64,000 bases of DNA, taken from the NCBI RefSeq assembly GCF_001540865.1, contig NC_033633.1, positions 11,568,917 to 11,632,916 of the forward strand, in the 5' to 3' direction. Every line of letters starts with the position of its first letter. Position 1 is the first letter of the stretch. Of the stretch, positions 11,632-24,099 are shown piece after piece. Below the pieces are notes generated by a model, which had not been told where the DNA came from, made no database searches, and was given only the letters and a program-made list of their open reading frames with translations. The DNA is from Ananas comosus (lineage: Eukaryota > Streptophyta > Magnoliopsida > Poales > Bromeliaceae). The translations under genes and the position numbers were made by a program.

Positions 11632-14600
11632 ATGTCTTCTTCGCGGCCCGCGCAGTCGGCCACCAGCTCCAGCCGGGGCCGGCAGAGCGCGCGCATAATC
11701 GCGCAGACGACCGCGGACGCGAAGCTGGCGGCGGAGTTCGAGGAGTTGGGCGACACCTTCGACTACTCCAGGTCCGTCCACGCCCACCAGTCGGCGTCGC
11801 AGCGGCGGTCGGAGACGGTGACCGCGTACCTGCAGACGATCCAGAAGGGGAAGCTGATCCAGCACTTCGGCTGCCTGCTGGCCCTGGACGAGAAGACCTT
11901 CCGGGTCATCGCCTTCTCGGAGAACGCCCCCGACATGCTCACCATGGTCAGCCACGCCGTCCCCAGCGTCGGCGACCACCCCACGCTCGCCATCGGCACC
12001 GACGTCCGCACCCTCTTCACCGCCCTCAGCACCGGCGCCCTCCAGAAGGCCCTGGGCTTCGCCGAGGTCTCCCTGCTCAACCCCATCCTCGTCCACTGCA
12101 GGACCTCCGGCAAGCCCTTCTACGTGCCCATGACCGCCGCCGGCGCCCTCCAGTCCTACAAGCTCGCCGCCAAGGCCATCGCCAAGCTCCAGTCGCTCCC
12201 CGGCGGCAGCATGGAGAGGCTCTGCAGGACCGTCGTCGACGAGGTCTTCGAGCTCACCGGCTACGACCGGGTCATGGCCTACAAGTTCCACGACGACGAC
12301 CACGGCGAGGTCTACGCCGAGGTCACCAAGCCCGGCCTCGACCCTTACCTCGGCCTGCATTATCCCGCCACCGACATCCCGCAGGCCGCGCGGTTCCTCT
12401 TCATGAAGAACAAGGTGAGGATGATCTGCGACTGCCGCGCCAAGCCCGTCAGGGTCTACCAGGACGAGTCCCTGCCGTTCGACATCACCTTCTGCGGATC
12501 CACCCTCCGGGCGCCGCACAGCTGCCACCTGCAGTACATGGAGAACATGAACTCCATCGCCTCCCTGGTGATGGCCGTCGTGATCAACGAGAGCACGGCC
12601 GAGGCCGAGGCCGAGGCCGAGGCCGAGGCCGAGGCCGAGGCCGAGGCCGAGCCGGGCCAGCAGCCCAACCAGCAGCAGCAGCAGCAGAAGAGGAAGAAGC
12701 TGTGGGGGCTCGTGGTGTGCCACAACGAGAGCCCGCGCTTCGTCCCCTTCCCTCTGAGGTACGCCTGCGAGTTCCTGATGCAAGTGTTCGCCATCCACGT
12801 CAATAAGGAGATGGAGCTGGAGAGCCAGATTCGCGAGAAGAGCATCCTGCGGACCCAAACGCTGCTCTGCGACATGCTGCTCAGAGAGGCGGCCCCGTTG
12901 AGCATTGTATCTCAGAGCCCGAACATCATGGATCTTGTCAAGTGCGATGGCGCCGCCCTTCTGTACCGGAATAAAGTGTGGCGGCTCGGCCTGACGCCGA
13001 CCGAATCCGAGATCCGCGACATCGCCTCCTGGCTCTCCGAATGCCACATGGATTCGACCGGACTGAGTACGGATAGCCTGCACGACGCAGGATATCCGGG
13101 CGCTTTAGCTCTCGGTGATGTGGTCTGTGGGATGGCCGCCGCAAGAATCACCTCGAAGGACATTCTTTTCTGGTTCAGGTCGCATACGGCGGCCGAAATT
13201 AGGTGGGGAGGAGCTAAACATGATCCTAATGATAAGGACGACGGGCGGAGAATGCACCCCAGGTCGTCTTTCAAAGCATTTCTCGAGGTAGTAAAGATGA
13301 GGAGCTTGCCTTGGAATGACTACGAAATGGACGCGATCCATTCGCTGCAGCTTATTCTAAGAGGGACTCTAAATGATCTTGGGAAGGCCGGCAAAATGGC
13401 TGTTTTGGATGACCAGATCGGCGAGCTTAAGCTCGAGCCCATGGCGGAGCTGCACGCGGTGACGAGCGAAATGGTGCGGCTTATTGAGACAGCGACTGTG
13501 CCGATTCTGGCGGTGGACGGCAACGGGCTTATAAACGGGTGGAATCAGAAGATCGCGGAGTTGACCGGTCTCTCGGTTGATGAGGCTATAGGGAAGCATC
13601 TGCTTACTCTCGCGGAAGAAACTTCTGTCCCCACTGTTAAGATGATGCTTTATTTAGCATTGCAAGGTAAGTCTTATAAAAATTTCTCTTATGTGGTTTT
13701 TTTTTTTTTTTTTTTTTTTTCAAAAAAAAATCTTTTTTATGTTATCTTGCTATTGTAACGGCCTCGTAGCGCTTGGTTTTACCTTTAGTTCGTATGTTGA
13801 TTTCGTTGTCCACAATGTAAGTTCCACCGCTCTTGCTTACGAGGTAAGAGCAATCAACTCATTTCTAATATATTGTTATCCATTTTGTGTAATTTAGGGA
13901 AAGAAGAGCAAAATGTGCAATTCCAAATGAAAACTCACGGTGCTAAGAGGGACGAAGGCCCCGTCGTCTTGATCGTGAATGCCTGTGCTAGCCGCGACAT
14001 CAACGAACACATCGTCGGTGTCTGTTTCGTGGCCCAAGACATGACCGGCCACAAGTTAGTCCTGGACCGGTTCACTCGAATCGAAGGGGATTACAAAGCC
14101 ATAATACAAAATCCCAACGCGCTAATCCCTCCTATATTCGGTGCTGATGAGTTTGGCTGGTGTTCGGAGTGGAATGCCGCCATGACCAAGTTATCTGGAT
14201 GGCGGAGGGACGAAGTGATCGATAAGATGCTCTTAGGCGAGGTCTTTGGCATTAATGCGGCCTGTTGCCGTACGAAGAACCAAGATTCATTCGTTAATCT
14301 TAGCATTATTATCAATAATGCGATGACAGGCCAAGAAACTGAGAAGGCCCCTTTCGGCTTTTTTACCCGAAACGGGAAGTTTGTCGAGTGCTTACTGTCA
14401 GTGAGTAAGAAGGTCGATGCAGAAGGAATGGTCACCGGAGTCTTCTGCTTTATTCATATTGCGAGTCACGAGCTCCAGCAAGTGCTCCAAGTACAGCAAC
14501 TATCAGAGCAAACGGCAATGAAGAGGCTGAAGGCTTTGGCGTATATAAGACATGAGATAAGGAATCCTCTTTCGGGTATTTTGTTTACTAGAAAGATGAT

Positions 14601-16159
14601 GGAGGGCACGGATTTGACAGAAGAGCAGAAGCAGCTTCTTGACACGGGAACGAAGTGCCATCGTCAGATAAACAAGATACTCGACGACTTGGATCTAGAT
14701 AACATTATGGACAGGTATTTCTTCTAACTAAATAAATGATAGGAACATGCAGAAATGCCTTATGATTCTACATGCTTTTTTTATTGCTCTTACAGTCTTA
14801 CGGTTCATCTTTCTATCTCTCTACTCACGTTTGTTTCTTTTGTGAAATGAGCTCTCTCTCTCTCTCATATGTTTTCTAATCAAAATTGGAAAAAATGCAC
14901 CAGGGAGTCCTAAACTTTCTCCGAGGTTTGAGTTTGGTGCCAAACCTTTTGTGTTGAAATCTTGTCGCTGACCTCGGCATTCTGTTGTGATCTTATTCTT
15001 TTCATTGAGTTTGCCAGTTAAATTGGATAAAAAATGACCGTATAATCGCCACATGATAAGTACAAAAGTCGTCACCTGGCAGTTGGATGATGATTATGTA
15101 GATGTTCCTGTCTAATTTGGAGGAATATGACCAAATCCATTAGATTGCGATAAGATAAGATGTGATCATGTGAAGGTCAAGAATCTAATTGTAATTATTC
15201 AAAGGTTGGGGCCAATCGAACTACGCTACATCACTGTTATCCTTTAACTTTGTATGAGGCCCCTTGCTATCTTTTTCTCTGTAAGATCTGCGTTTTTTAC
15301 CCCCTCATTTTTTTTTCCCTGGTGTTTGTTCTGTTTAGCTGTTTGGATTTGGAAATGGCCGAGTTTTCACTGCAAGACGTGGTGGCAACTGCCGTCAGTC
15401 AAGTTCTGGTTGCTAGCCAGGCGAAGGGGATTAGAATAACTTACGATTTGTCTGATAGATTAATGACCGAAAAAGTTTACGGGGACAGTCTTAGGCTTCA
15501 GCAGATCATTGCCGACTTCTTATTAGTTTCTGTGAAGTATTCGCCGAGCGGAGGCCATGTGGAAATCGCTCCCAAACTGATTAAGGACCGTCTGGGAGAA
15601 ACCGTCCATCTCGTACATCTAGAGCTCAGGTACTCCTACGAGCGCTTTAATATTTCACTGGTATTTGAGCACTTCAATTAGGGTTTTCGTTCTGATCCAT
15701 GGAATTCCGATGATGCAATCTTTGCTTCAGTAAGTTTAATCAGCTTTACATACTGTAGCTTCAACTCGTAAATTCTGATAACCATAATGGGATGAAGGAC
15801 TCGGATTATAGAAGTTATTTTTTTATTCTGAATTTTCCCGAAGATTGCAATGTTGCAAAAAACATGACCTTGTATCTCTGATTCCTCATGATGAAACAAT
15901 CCAAATCTCTTTGCGCAGGATCACGCACACGGGTAGCGGAATTCCCGAGGAATTACTGTCGCACATGTTTGGAAACACCGAGGACCCATCTGAGGAGGGC
16001 CTCAGCCTCCTCGTCTGTAGGAAGCTGCTGAGGCTCATGAACGGCGACATTCGGTATTTACGGGAGGCGAGCAAATCGGCTTTCATGGTCACTGTTGAGC
16101 TTGCTTCGGCCACGAACCGTGCCCGGGAGCACGCGGGCTCTCCTTTGAAGAGGCATTGA
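11632..16159 (+). CDS. PHYA: Phytochrome A, red/far-red photoreceptor
   Basis: Bilin-binding photoreceptor; the family forms dimers that move from cytosol to nucleus under far-red light. Coding exons 11632-13666, 13898-14714, 15339-15629 and 15919-16159 join in frame to 1,127 residues. All introns are GT..AG. The serine-rich start (MSSSRPAQ) is typical of PHYA. Domain order: N-terminal extension, PAS (about 70-164), GAF, PHY, two PAS, and a histidine-kinase-related C-terminus. The chromophore cysteine is Cys298 in [41 protein letters not shown] and WGGAKHDP are present. The assignment to PHYA rather than B or C rests on [26 protein letters not shown] and [19 protein letters not shown]. Oddities: about 21 residues at the end of the PAS domain are absent (Tyr164 joins directly to Val165), and an (Ala-Glu)9 plus Gln6 expansion follows the GAF domain. 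The frame is otherwise open throughout. Confidence 0.96.
12598..12651 (+). repeat. (GCC GAG)9 coding microsatellite in PHYA
   Basis: Nine Ala-Glu codon pairs (residues 323-340) are followed shortly by six CAG codons. They lie in the acidic loop between the chromophore-binding core and LWGLVVCHN. This loop is variable in length and composition among PHYA proteins, so the expansion is probably tolerated. Confidence 0.95.
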
Positions 16160-16954
16160 GATCTTTCTCTGTATATTATACCGAGCTTGATGTACGACCG
16201 AGAAGGATGCAAGACGAAGAAAACTCCTCAGGTTTTCTGCATATGTACTCGCACAAACACGCAGAATCGTGCAGATATTGCCGCAAAACTTACTGTTCGC
16301 ACGTGGACAGCCAAATAAGCAAGGTTTTCGGGGGTGCGTGCCAAGATACGAACTTTGCAGTGATATCTATGCTATTTCGTGTATTTGGAGGGCGTATATG
16401 TGCGAAAAACCGCAGGAACTTTTGCTGACCATGGATGTTATGCTTGTAAAACTTTTCAATCTTCTGCAGTATGCTTTTCAACTTCCTGTGTCTGCTGTAG
16501 TTTTTTACATGCGCTAGGCTATGGTCTGAACTGGAGAAATGTTTTATGCGGATGATCCGATCCATGATAATCCATGGATCGAGTCGATCGGCCAATTCTC
16601 TGGATTAGTTTTGGGCCTTATCTGTAGCAGTTTCCTTTAATGTCTATATCAGCTTGTCTTTTCATCTTGTTCTTTTTATCCAGCTCTAACTATTTTTAGA
16701 GTAAGTTGAGAGGGTTCTCTTTTTCCTTTTTTAATTTTTGTCCAATAATGGTGAGTAAAGAAAACCTATGTTAGATTGCTAAATGGTAAACCTTTTAATC
16801 TATCCCTTATATTAATTGAAAAATATGAAGTTAAGAAATTCAAATTTGCTAATAAAATCAACACTAACGAAAATGAAAAAAGAAAAAAAATCTAGTAGTG
16901 ATTAAATATCTCTCTCCTTTCCTTATCCACGTTCACGGCAAAAGAGTGCTGAGC

Positions 16955-17003
<49 letters not shown>

Positions 17004-17035
17004 TGAGGCGGAGGAGGAGAGGGTGCGCCATAGAG
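16160..17035. other. PHYA 3' region and RH50 upstream region
   Basis: From the PHYA stop to about 16700 is probable 3' untranslated sequence, followed by AT-rich DNA. A pure (CT)n tract occupies about 16959-16998, about 40 bases upstream of the RH50 start. Such tracts are common in plant 5' leaders. No TATA box could be chosen with confidence. Confidence 0.5.
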
Positions 17036-20000
17036 ATGCTCGCGCGAGCTCCACAGAGCCCCTTCTCCAATGGCCTCGTCCCCATCCCCCGGCCCCATCT
17101 CCATCTCCCTCCCCCTCCGAGCTCGGCCTCGACCGCCGGGGCCCGCCGAGGGACGCGGCGGTGGGGGCCGGCGAGGGCGGAGCGCGGCGGCGGAGGAGGA
17201 TACGAGAGGGTGCCCATGGAGACCCCCGGCGCGTACCGGCTCGTCGACAAGGCCACCGGCGACGGGGTCATCGTCTGGGGCGGCGCCGACGACGGCGAGG
17301 ACGCGCCGATCCCCTCCGACGAGGTGCTCTCGTGGAGCACTCGCCGGAGGGAGGAGAAAGGTTAGAGAGATACGAGTTCCAAACCCTAAACCCTAAAAAC
17401 CTTAATCCTTAAACCCTAAATCCTAAACAATTTGCTTCTATAACTACAAATTACTGTGGATTTGCTAGTGCAGGAGCGTTATAAGGTGTTTATGATGTGT
17501 GAATTGCTATGGAGTATGCAAGAAATTAGTGATTTTGGTGCGAGAAGCGATCGAGTAACAGATAGATACATAAATGCTTCATGTGATGCTAAATGAGTGT
17601 AGTGTAGAACTCGCAGTAAAATTTAGCTAAAACTCAAAATTTAGCTAAAACTCGGGTCTACAGTGAAATTTAATCGTGAGAAGTTGTGGCATTTGCTTAT
17701 GGGTTCATTTGTGTGTCCTTGAAAGAAAAAGAAAAAAAAAAAGGAAAAGAAAAGAGAGGAAATGCTAGGTCAGTGGTGGAAATTGAAATCCTTGTGTTTG
17801 CTACTGTGTGAAAAATTGTAGTAAAATTTCTCATGATATTGAGGCTTAGGGGCCTTTGTACCCTAAACCCTAATCTTAAACATGCCACCCAAATTCTATG
17901 ACAGTTAATGTTCACTCCATGTTTATATATATATATATATATCAATGAGAGTATGAGTGTTTCAAAATCTTTTAAAGTTGTAAATATGAGTTTATATGTA
18001 TTAAATTTCAGTCCTTTATCTAGATACTTTGTAGATATGAACTTTCTACTTTAATGGTTTGTAAGATTGCTATGTTTTTCATACCATAGGCTTTGAGATG
18101 GTCCCTGGTGCTGCTGATTTCACTAGCAAGCCCGTGTCATCTGTTGGAACCTTCGGTAGATTGAAGGCTCAGAAAGTAAAATCTCTAATCAGAAAGTCTT
18201 CTCGGATAAGCAGAGAAAGAGGCAATTTATCAGCTGATGATGCCGATCATGTGAAATCTTTTCAGCTTACCAGAAAAGAAAAATCTAAATTTGGCGTTAT
18301 TGAACGTGAAGAGTTAAATAGTAGTGTTGTTGACGAAGAGGTTCAGGATACAAGCTCTTTGCCTATCGGTTCAATACAAAATAATGGATCTGCGGGTGTG
18401 CTGGACTCGAAATTCATGTCCAGAGGGTGGGGAGATGCTGCTTCTGGAAACAATGCTACTCTTGGCCGGTCGAGTCACCGCAGAAAATCCTCTAGTGATA
18501 GTGATTTTTTTAGCAAAAAGTCCTTCAAAGATCTCGGCTGCAGTGACGACATGATCAAATCTCTAAGGAATCTAATGTTCCTGCGGCCGTCACATATTCA
18601 GGTACTAAAGTGTTTCCGTTGAGAGAAATTCTATAATTTCTTGATGAATTTTTCAGATTCATAAACTTCGGTGAAAAAATTGACCGGTTGTTTTATCATT
18701 CAGTTTCATTTCATATGATTGAGCTACTTTAGAAATGACAATAAAAAAACTATTGTTGCTGAATTTCAGAAAATACAAGGATAAAACTTGTTATAACCTA
18801 AAAAAATGTTAGCCAATCCAAAATATCCAGAAACATGCAAATTGTTAAATGAGGTATTAGAATTTGAATTGTTGTTCTTGGATTCTTAATAAACCTGATA
18901 TTACTGTAAAACATTGGCTATATGCAAAATGGTGTACTAGAGTTCGAGTTCAAATTATTGTTGGTAGGATTGTTAATCAGGTATTTAGGTTTGAATTGTT
19001 GTTCTTGGATTCTTAATAAACCTGATATTACTGTAAAACATTGGCTATATGCAAAATGGTGTACTAGAGTTCGAGTTCAAATTATTGTTGGTAGGATTGT
19101 TAATCAGGTATTTAGAATTTGTTTGCTGTCTTATTTTCTATTATCCTGTATAAATTAGGGATGAAAAACTTAATGGATACTAGTTTCTATGTACTGGGTC
19201 TATGGTAAGTTGATTATGTATATTCCAGCGGATCACTCTTCATTTTCTGATAACTGCAGGCCCTGGCATTTAGGCCTGTTTTAGAAGGAAAGAGTTGCAT
19301 AATCGCTGATCAAAGTGGATCTGGTAAGACATTGGCATATCTTGCCCCTGTTATACAATGCATAAGACAAGAAGAAGTACTAGGGCTTGGTAAATCCTCA
19401 TCGAGGAGTCCTAGAGTAATTATACTGGCGCCTACTGCCGAACTAGCTTCTCAGGTTGGTGCTTGGTTTTGGCATTCGTAAGATATGTTCCTTTAAGATT
19501 TATCCTAGCATCTTTGTACATACCAGTTTAGTTAATTCCACTTGTTTAGTATTTTATTTTTCAATAAAGAGTTAGGATATGTTAGCACCAAGGGAAATTT
19601 TTTTTTTTTTTTCTTTTTAATATCTCACCTAAAGACAAAAAAAACTTCATAGCTGCTTGATATGTTATCTTGGAAATACATGTGCACTATATTGCATTGA
19701 AATTTGTCTTTGATTAACATTGGCAAGAACAATGTATTTATATCTCCACCATGTTTAGAAACTTTGATGATGTTTGCATTGCTTTTATTCTTTGCTACTG
19801 AAACTAACCAAAATCTAATCTAATACTGCCTCAGCATAACCAAGGTCAAAATTTTAAAACTTGGGTTAGCTAAAGATTAGTAACATCCTATACTAGAATT
19901 TTTTGAAATTTAGCTAAGAAATATCTTGAAATGTTTTTCTTGACTTATCTAGTGATTTCTAAGTTTGCAGGTGCTTAGCAATTGCCGTTCCATATCAAAG

Positions 20001-22274
20001 TTCGGGGTTCCCTTTAGGTCGATGGTTGCAACAGGCGGTTTTCGACAAAAAACTCAGTTGGAAACTCTTGAACAAGATTTAGATGTACTCGTCGCAACAC
20101 CAGGTCGCTTTCTATATCTACTTCACGAAGGATTTCTTCAGTTAACTAACCTCAAGTGGTATGGCTTGTCTATAACTTCCTGTGTATCTGAAATTTTTTA
20201 TTTTCTTCAAATTGTTCTTTTAAGTTGAATTAGAAAGAGAAATCTATCTCGCGTATGTTTTTGCAATATAAGCTGTGGATCATCTGAATCTTTCCGGTGT
20301 TTAAGGTTGTTATGAATGTTCTCATATTGTTTTATTGGTTTATGTCACTTTTTATGAAGAAAAGACTGTTAACTCTTTTCATGCTTGTTTCGGAATGAGG
20401 GTCTTATCTGTTTTGCGCATCATTGCCTTCCCTTCTCTTCAATTTAATCATGAGATATTAGTTATATTTTTGCTTAACTTGTGTATTTAGTAATACTTAT
20501 CACTCATGCATTTTTCCAGTGTTGTGTTAGATGAAGTCGACATCTTATTCGGTGATGAGGGATTTGAGCAAGTTCTTCAACGGTTAGTTAGTTCGGCGCC
20601 AGTTTCAGCACAATATCTATTTGTCACTGCAACTCTTCCATTAGATATCTACAACAAGGTGGTTGAGGTATTCCCTGACTGTGAAGTGATCATGGGACCT
20701 GGCATGCATCGTACAAGCTCGCGGCTTGAAGAAGTTGGTCTTCTCTTAACTGCTTCATTTTCTTTATTAGTAGTGTTAAGATTCGAGGAAGAATTTTTGT
20801 CTTAGCCTTCTTAAAGATGTGCAGATTACAACAAATCTTCCATGACCTTTTCTGAATAACCTACTTTTATCCAACATATTCTGTTCTAATATATTGACTG
20901 ATCCATCACTTTACAAAGATAAAATATTTTTTTCGCCAGAGGTTATTCTGTTTTAGAGCATTTATATGACTATTTGAAGTGACTCAATTGCAGGTTCTTG
21001 TGGACTGCAGTGGAGAGGATGGGGAAGAGAAAAGTCCAGATACTGCGTTTTCAAATAAGAGATCTGCTCTGTTGCAGCTTGTGGAAGAATCTCCAGTTCC
21101 TAAAACTATTATTTTCTGCAACAAGGTGAATCCTCTATCTCTAGTTCTGAATATTAAAATTCCACATGTATGCACATATTCATGTATGTGGCTGGTACAG
21201 GTGTGCGTCTATATTTAGTAATTGTATAGCATTTATGTCATACATTATTAGTATGGACACATGATGGTGGGTAGAGAGATTGCAACTTGAAGAGATTAGA
21301 CCAGATAAATTCAAACCACCTGGAACAATCTACAGGATTTGAATTGGTTATTTAAAAACTGTGAGAATTAGTCCTAAAGAAAATTGTTTGCCAACAACAA
21401 TTAAACAAGTTATCTCTGCACCCTAGTTTATTAGTTTCTTTTTTGCAACAGATAATATAAGCAGCAGGCTTTTTTTTGTATTGAATATGTTTTTATATCC
21501 ATTGTGTTATTCTGTTTCAGTAGTCATATGCTTTTTCCAACTTTTCTTAAAATAGTGTCCTATTTTATGTCCCTGCTTTATTGTTTGCGTAATGACAGTT
21601 GTTTGCTTTATGTGTAGATTGAGACCTGCAGAAAGGTTGAGAATGTGTTGAACAGATTTGATAGGAAAGGGTCACACATCAAAATTTTGCCTTTCCATGC
21701 TGCATTGGCACAGGAAATGCGCCTCGCAAACATTAAGGAGTTTCTTAACTCACAATCGGCAGATTCGATGTTCCTCATATGCACAGATAGGTATTACATC
21801 AAGGAATATACTAGTTATCTTGATCTTTATTTATTTTCTGTGTGTGTGTGTTTCATGTTTTTGTGGCCGACAGTTTACATTATATAGATAGTAAATCTTT
21901 CTGTAATGTATTATTTTTTCTTACTGCACACATTTCTTCTTTCCCTCAAATTTTATAGAGCATTTGTTATTTTTGTGATATCTTGGCTGCTTCTATTAAC
22001 TGGGATTGGACTACATACTTGTGACAGGGCATCACGAGGCATAGATTTTGCGAACGTGGACCATGTGGTGCTCTTCGACTTGCCTCGTGATCCGAGCGAG
22101 TACATCCGCCGTGTCGGGCGGACGGCTCGAGGTGCTGGGGGCACAGGCAAGGCCTATGTGTTTGCTGTGGGCAAGCAGGTTTCTTTGGCAAGAAAAATAA
22201 TGGAAAGAAACAAGAAGGGCCACCCGCTACACGACTTGCCTTGTGCTTACGAGCTTCACAATTCGGTTCTCTAG
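17036..22274 (+). CDS. RH50: DEAD-box ATP-dependent RNA helicase RH50, plastid-targeted
   Basis: ATP-dependent RNA helicase; Arabidopsis RH50 is a plastid 23S-4.5S rRNA maturation factor. Exons 17036-17360, 18090-18601, 19260-19454, 19971-20158, 20520-20733, 20994-21125, 21618-21790 and 22028-22274 join in frame to 661 residues. The start ATG gives MLARAP and an S/P/R-rich leader resembling a transit peptide. Next comes [16 protein letters not shown] and VIVWGG, a signature of RH50 orthologues. Helicase motifs: Q-motif region ending PSHIQ, motif I DQSGSGKT (296-303), Ia [12 protein letters not shown], motif II DEVD (411-414, in place of DEAD), motif [32 protein letters not shown]. The DEVD and TAEL variants occur within this subfamily as I recall it; I infer an active enzyme. 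The first intron contains telomere-like boxes. Confidence 0.93.
17381..17427 (+). promoter_or_regulatory. Telo-box cluster (AAACCCTA repeats) in RH50 intron 1
   Basis: Just inside the first intron are AAACCCTAAACCCTAAA and then further CCTTAAACCCTAAATCCTAA units. More ACCCTAAACCCTAA occurs near 17860. In plants, telo-boxes in promoters and first introns are associated with genes for translation and ribosome biogenesis, which would suit this helicase. Function here is inferred; a short interstitial telomeric repeat is the alternative. Confidence 0.55.
18864..19117 (+). repeat. 127-bp tandem duplication in RH50 intron 2
   Basis: Two nearly identical units start with TTGAATTGTTGTTCTTGG at 18864 and 18991. 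Both run through GCAAAATGGTGTACTAGAG and TTGTTAATCAGGTATTTAG. The near-identity points to a recent duplication, or to an assembly repeat. Confidence 0.9.
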
Positions 22275-22868
22275 GAGGGTAACACCAATTTGAGTGAATA
22301 TATAGTTTTTTTGAGTTATATGCAAAGCAACAGCAGCACCAAACAAGTTGAGATGTTACCGTATATGAGAAATGGTACAAAAGGCCTCTGTTCAAGTTCC
22401 TTTGGAGTGTCAAGTGTGTACTTGGCAACACTTGTAGAAAGAGAACATAATTTTTGGAGTAAAATTTTGGTTCTCTTGTTCTTTAATCAAGTAGTATAGC
22501 TGGTTTTTTTCACTCTGCTATTGAGTTTTGAGAAATTATGCTTGCTATTTAGATGCCAAAAGCAATCAAATCCAAATAATTTTTGCTAATTCTGTTTGCT
22601 TGCTTGTGAAAAGCTATACTTAGAAAGCACAATACTATTAACTAAAAAAGAGATCAAGTATAACTGGTGATAGGAATAAAATGGGTTCTTCATGTTACCG
22701 TTTTGGATTTCCTCAGAAAAGCGTAGGGGTGTCAATTTTCCCGTTTGTTGTGGTTTGCACCTGCCCAAATAGAAAAGCAACCAAACAATATAGGCTTAAT
22801 ACTATGTAATATCGGTAACCTGTTTTGCTTTCTAATGGAGTTAATTGAGCAAGTAAATGCTACACCTT
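22275..22868. other. Tail-to-tail spacer between RH50 and the small coiled-coil gene
   Basis: AT-rich sequence holding the 3' untranslated regions of the two convergent genes. I see no coding signal or repeat in it. Confidence 0.6.
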
Positions 22869-24099
22869 TTAAGAGCCGTTGTCGACATTTTGAAGGAGAT
22901 GATACTGGGCGTTCTGCAGAAGAGCTCGAGATGCCTCATTGGATGCATCTTGCGCACGTAGCTCCTTTATCTCCTCCTGCCACTTCTCCATCTGCTCCTT
23001 GTGTATCCTGAGATGTGTAGTGTGTAAAAAAGCAAAGGAGAGGAATCGACAGCACGTGCACTCACACACAGACACACAGGGTTAAAGAGGGGGGAAGCGC
23101 ACGAGATCAAACGGTCTTCAAACTCCGCAGTCAGATTCCTGAAGATCGTCCGCCCAGCTTCCAGCAGATCCGAGACCTTAAGACGGTATATTTTTATCAA
23201 GTTCAACTGTCACTGACTCGGTCCCCGATAGAATCTTAATCCTAGTGATGTCCCTCTTAACTTCTACAGCTTTGTTTAGCACTTCAATGATGAAATGCTT
23301 ATTCCAAGCTTAACCATTAAAAAGAATATTCACATGTTTATAACATAAAGGTTGTTACTACATCTTAAAGGTCGGTAAATTACGGCATCAGCCACAAAAT
23401 TTTCTACATTCATACCATCCTAGAAAAATTATGTGGTAGTTATCATAGCCATATCATTTTCAAGAGATGATGCAACGATTCAATGAATCATCTAAAATAA
23501 TGCGGTTCAATTGAAATGAAAATTAGGCTCACTGCAACATATGAAGTTAGTTGATCTAGAAATATTTGGTTACAAGTTCAGATTCCAATGATATAGTTTA
23601 CGCTTTCATAGTTTCAGCAAACAAATTTTGTAACCAATAATTTCAGAGTTAACCACTGCATCACAAGACAGCAACCAATCCTCCTCCGATTAATCAGTGT
23701 TTTTCTATCTAGCAAGTCTAAATACTAAGCTCCAGTAGCAGATTAAGCTATTGATTCGTCTAAACAACTAATCAATCCATCGTTGGGCATTCGATCAATA
23801 CCTTTTCTGTGAATTGATCGATCCGCGCCATGATGCGCTGGATGTGGAGCTCCATCTCCTCCGATCCCCCCACCACCATGGCAGCCTCCTCCTCTGCAGC
23901 CGCCGCCTCCTCCTCAGCCCCGACTTCTCCCTCTCCGTCCCCCTCGCTCCCCTCCTTCGATCGCAGACGAAATATCACACAAAATAGAAGGAATAGATCA
24001 AATTCCACGGTGATCTCCATGATGATGTAGTTTGAAACCGCCGAATTTAGAGCATTTGATCCCTACCGTCGTCCTCATGCGCTTGTGCAATACCTCCAT
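22869..24099 (-). CDS. Small predicted coiled-coil protein of unknown function
   Basis: I do not recognise a named family. Well-supported exons in transcript order: one ending at 23802, then 23176-23103, then 23007-22869 (stop TAA at 22869-22871). They join in frame with GT..AG introns. The core reads MELHIQRIMARIDQF, then EAGRTIFRNLTAEFEDRL, then HKEQMEKWQEEIKELRAQ, and ends LLQNVDNGS. It is rich in E, K, Q and L with heptad-like spacing, so an alpha-helical coiled coil is likely. The 5' end is uncertain. One model uses ATG at 24099 (exon 24099-24067, beginning MEVLHKRMRTT) spliced to 23954-23802, giving 132 residues. Another starts at 24020 without that intron; a third starts at Met 23879. 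An acidic Ala/Glu-rich stretch precedes the core. The protein has no membrane segment in the first model. Confidence 0.7.

Noticed and set aside
11584..13083. 499-codon open frame on the minus strand
   Set aside because: It is the antisense of PHYA exon 1. GC-rich codons leave the reverse frame open. Its product is low-complexity and the sense strand encodes a complete phytochrome.
16898..17035. Upstream in-frame extension of RH50 through the (CT)n tract
   Set aside because: It would encode a poly-Ser/Leu run. The ATG at 17036 gives the MLARAP start seen in RH50 orthologues and a sensible transit peptide.
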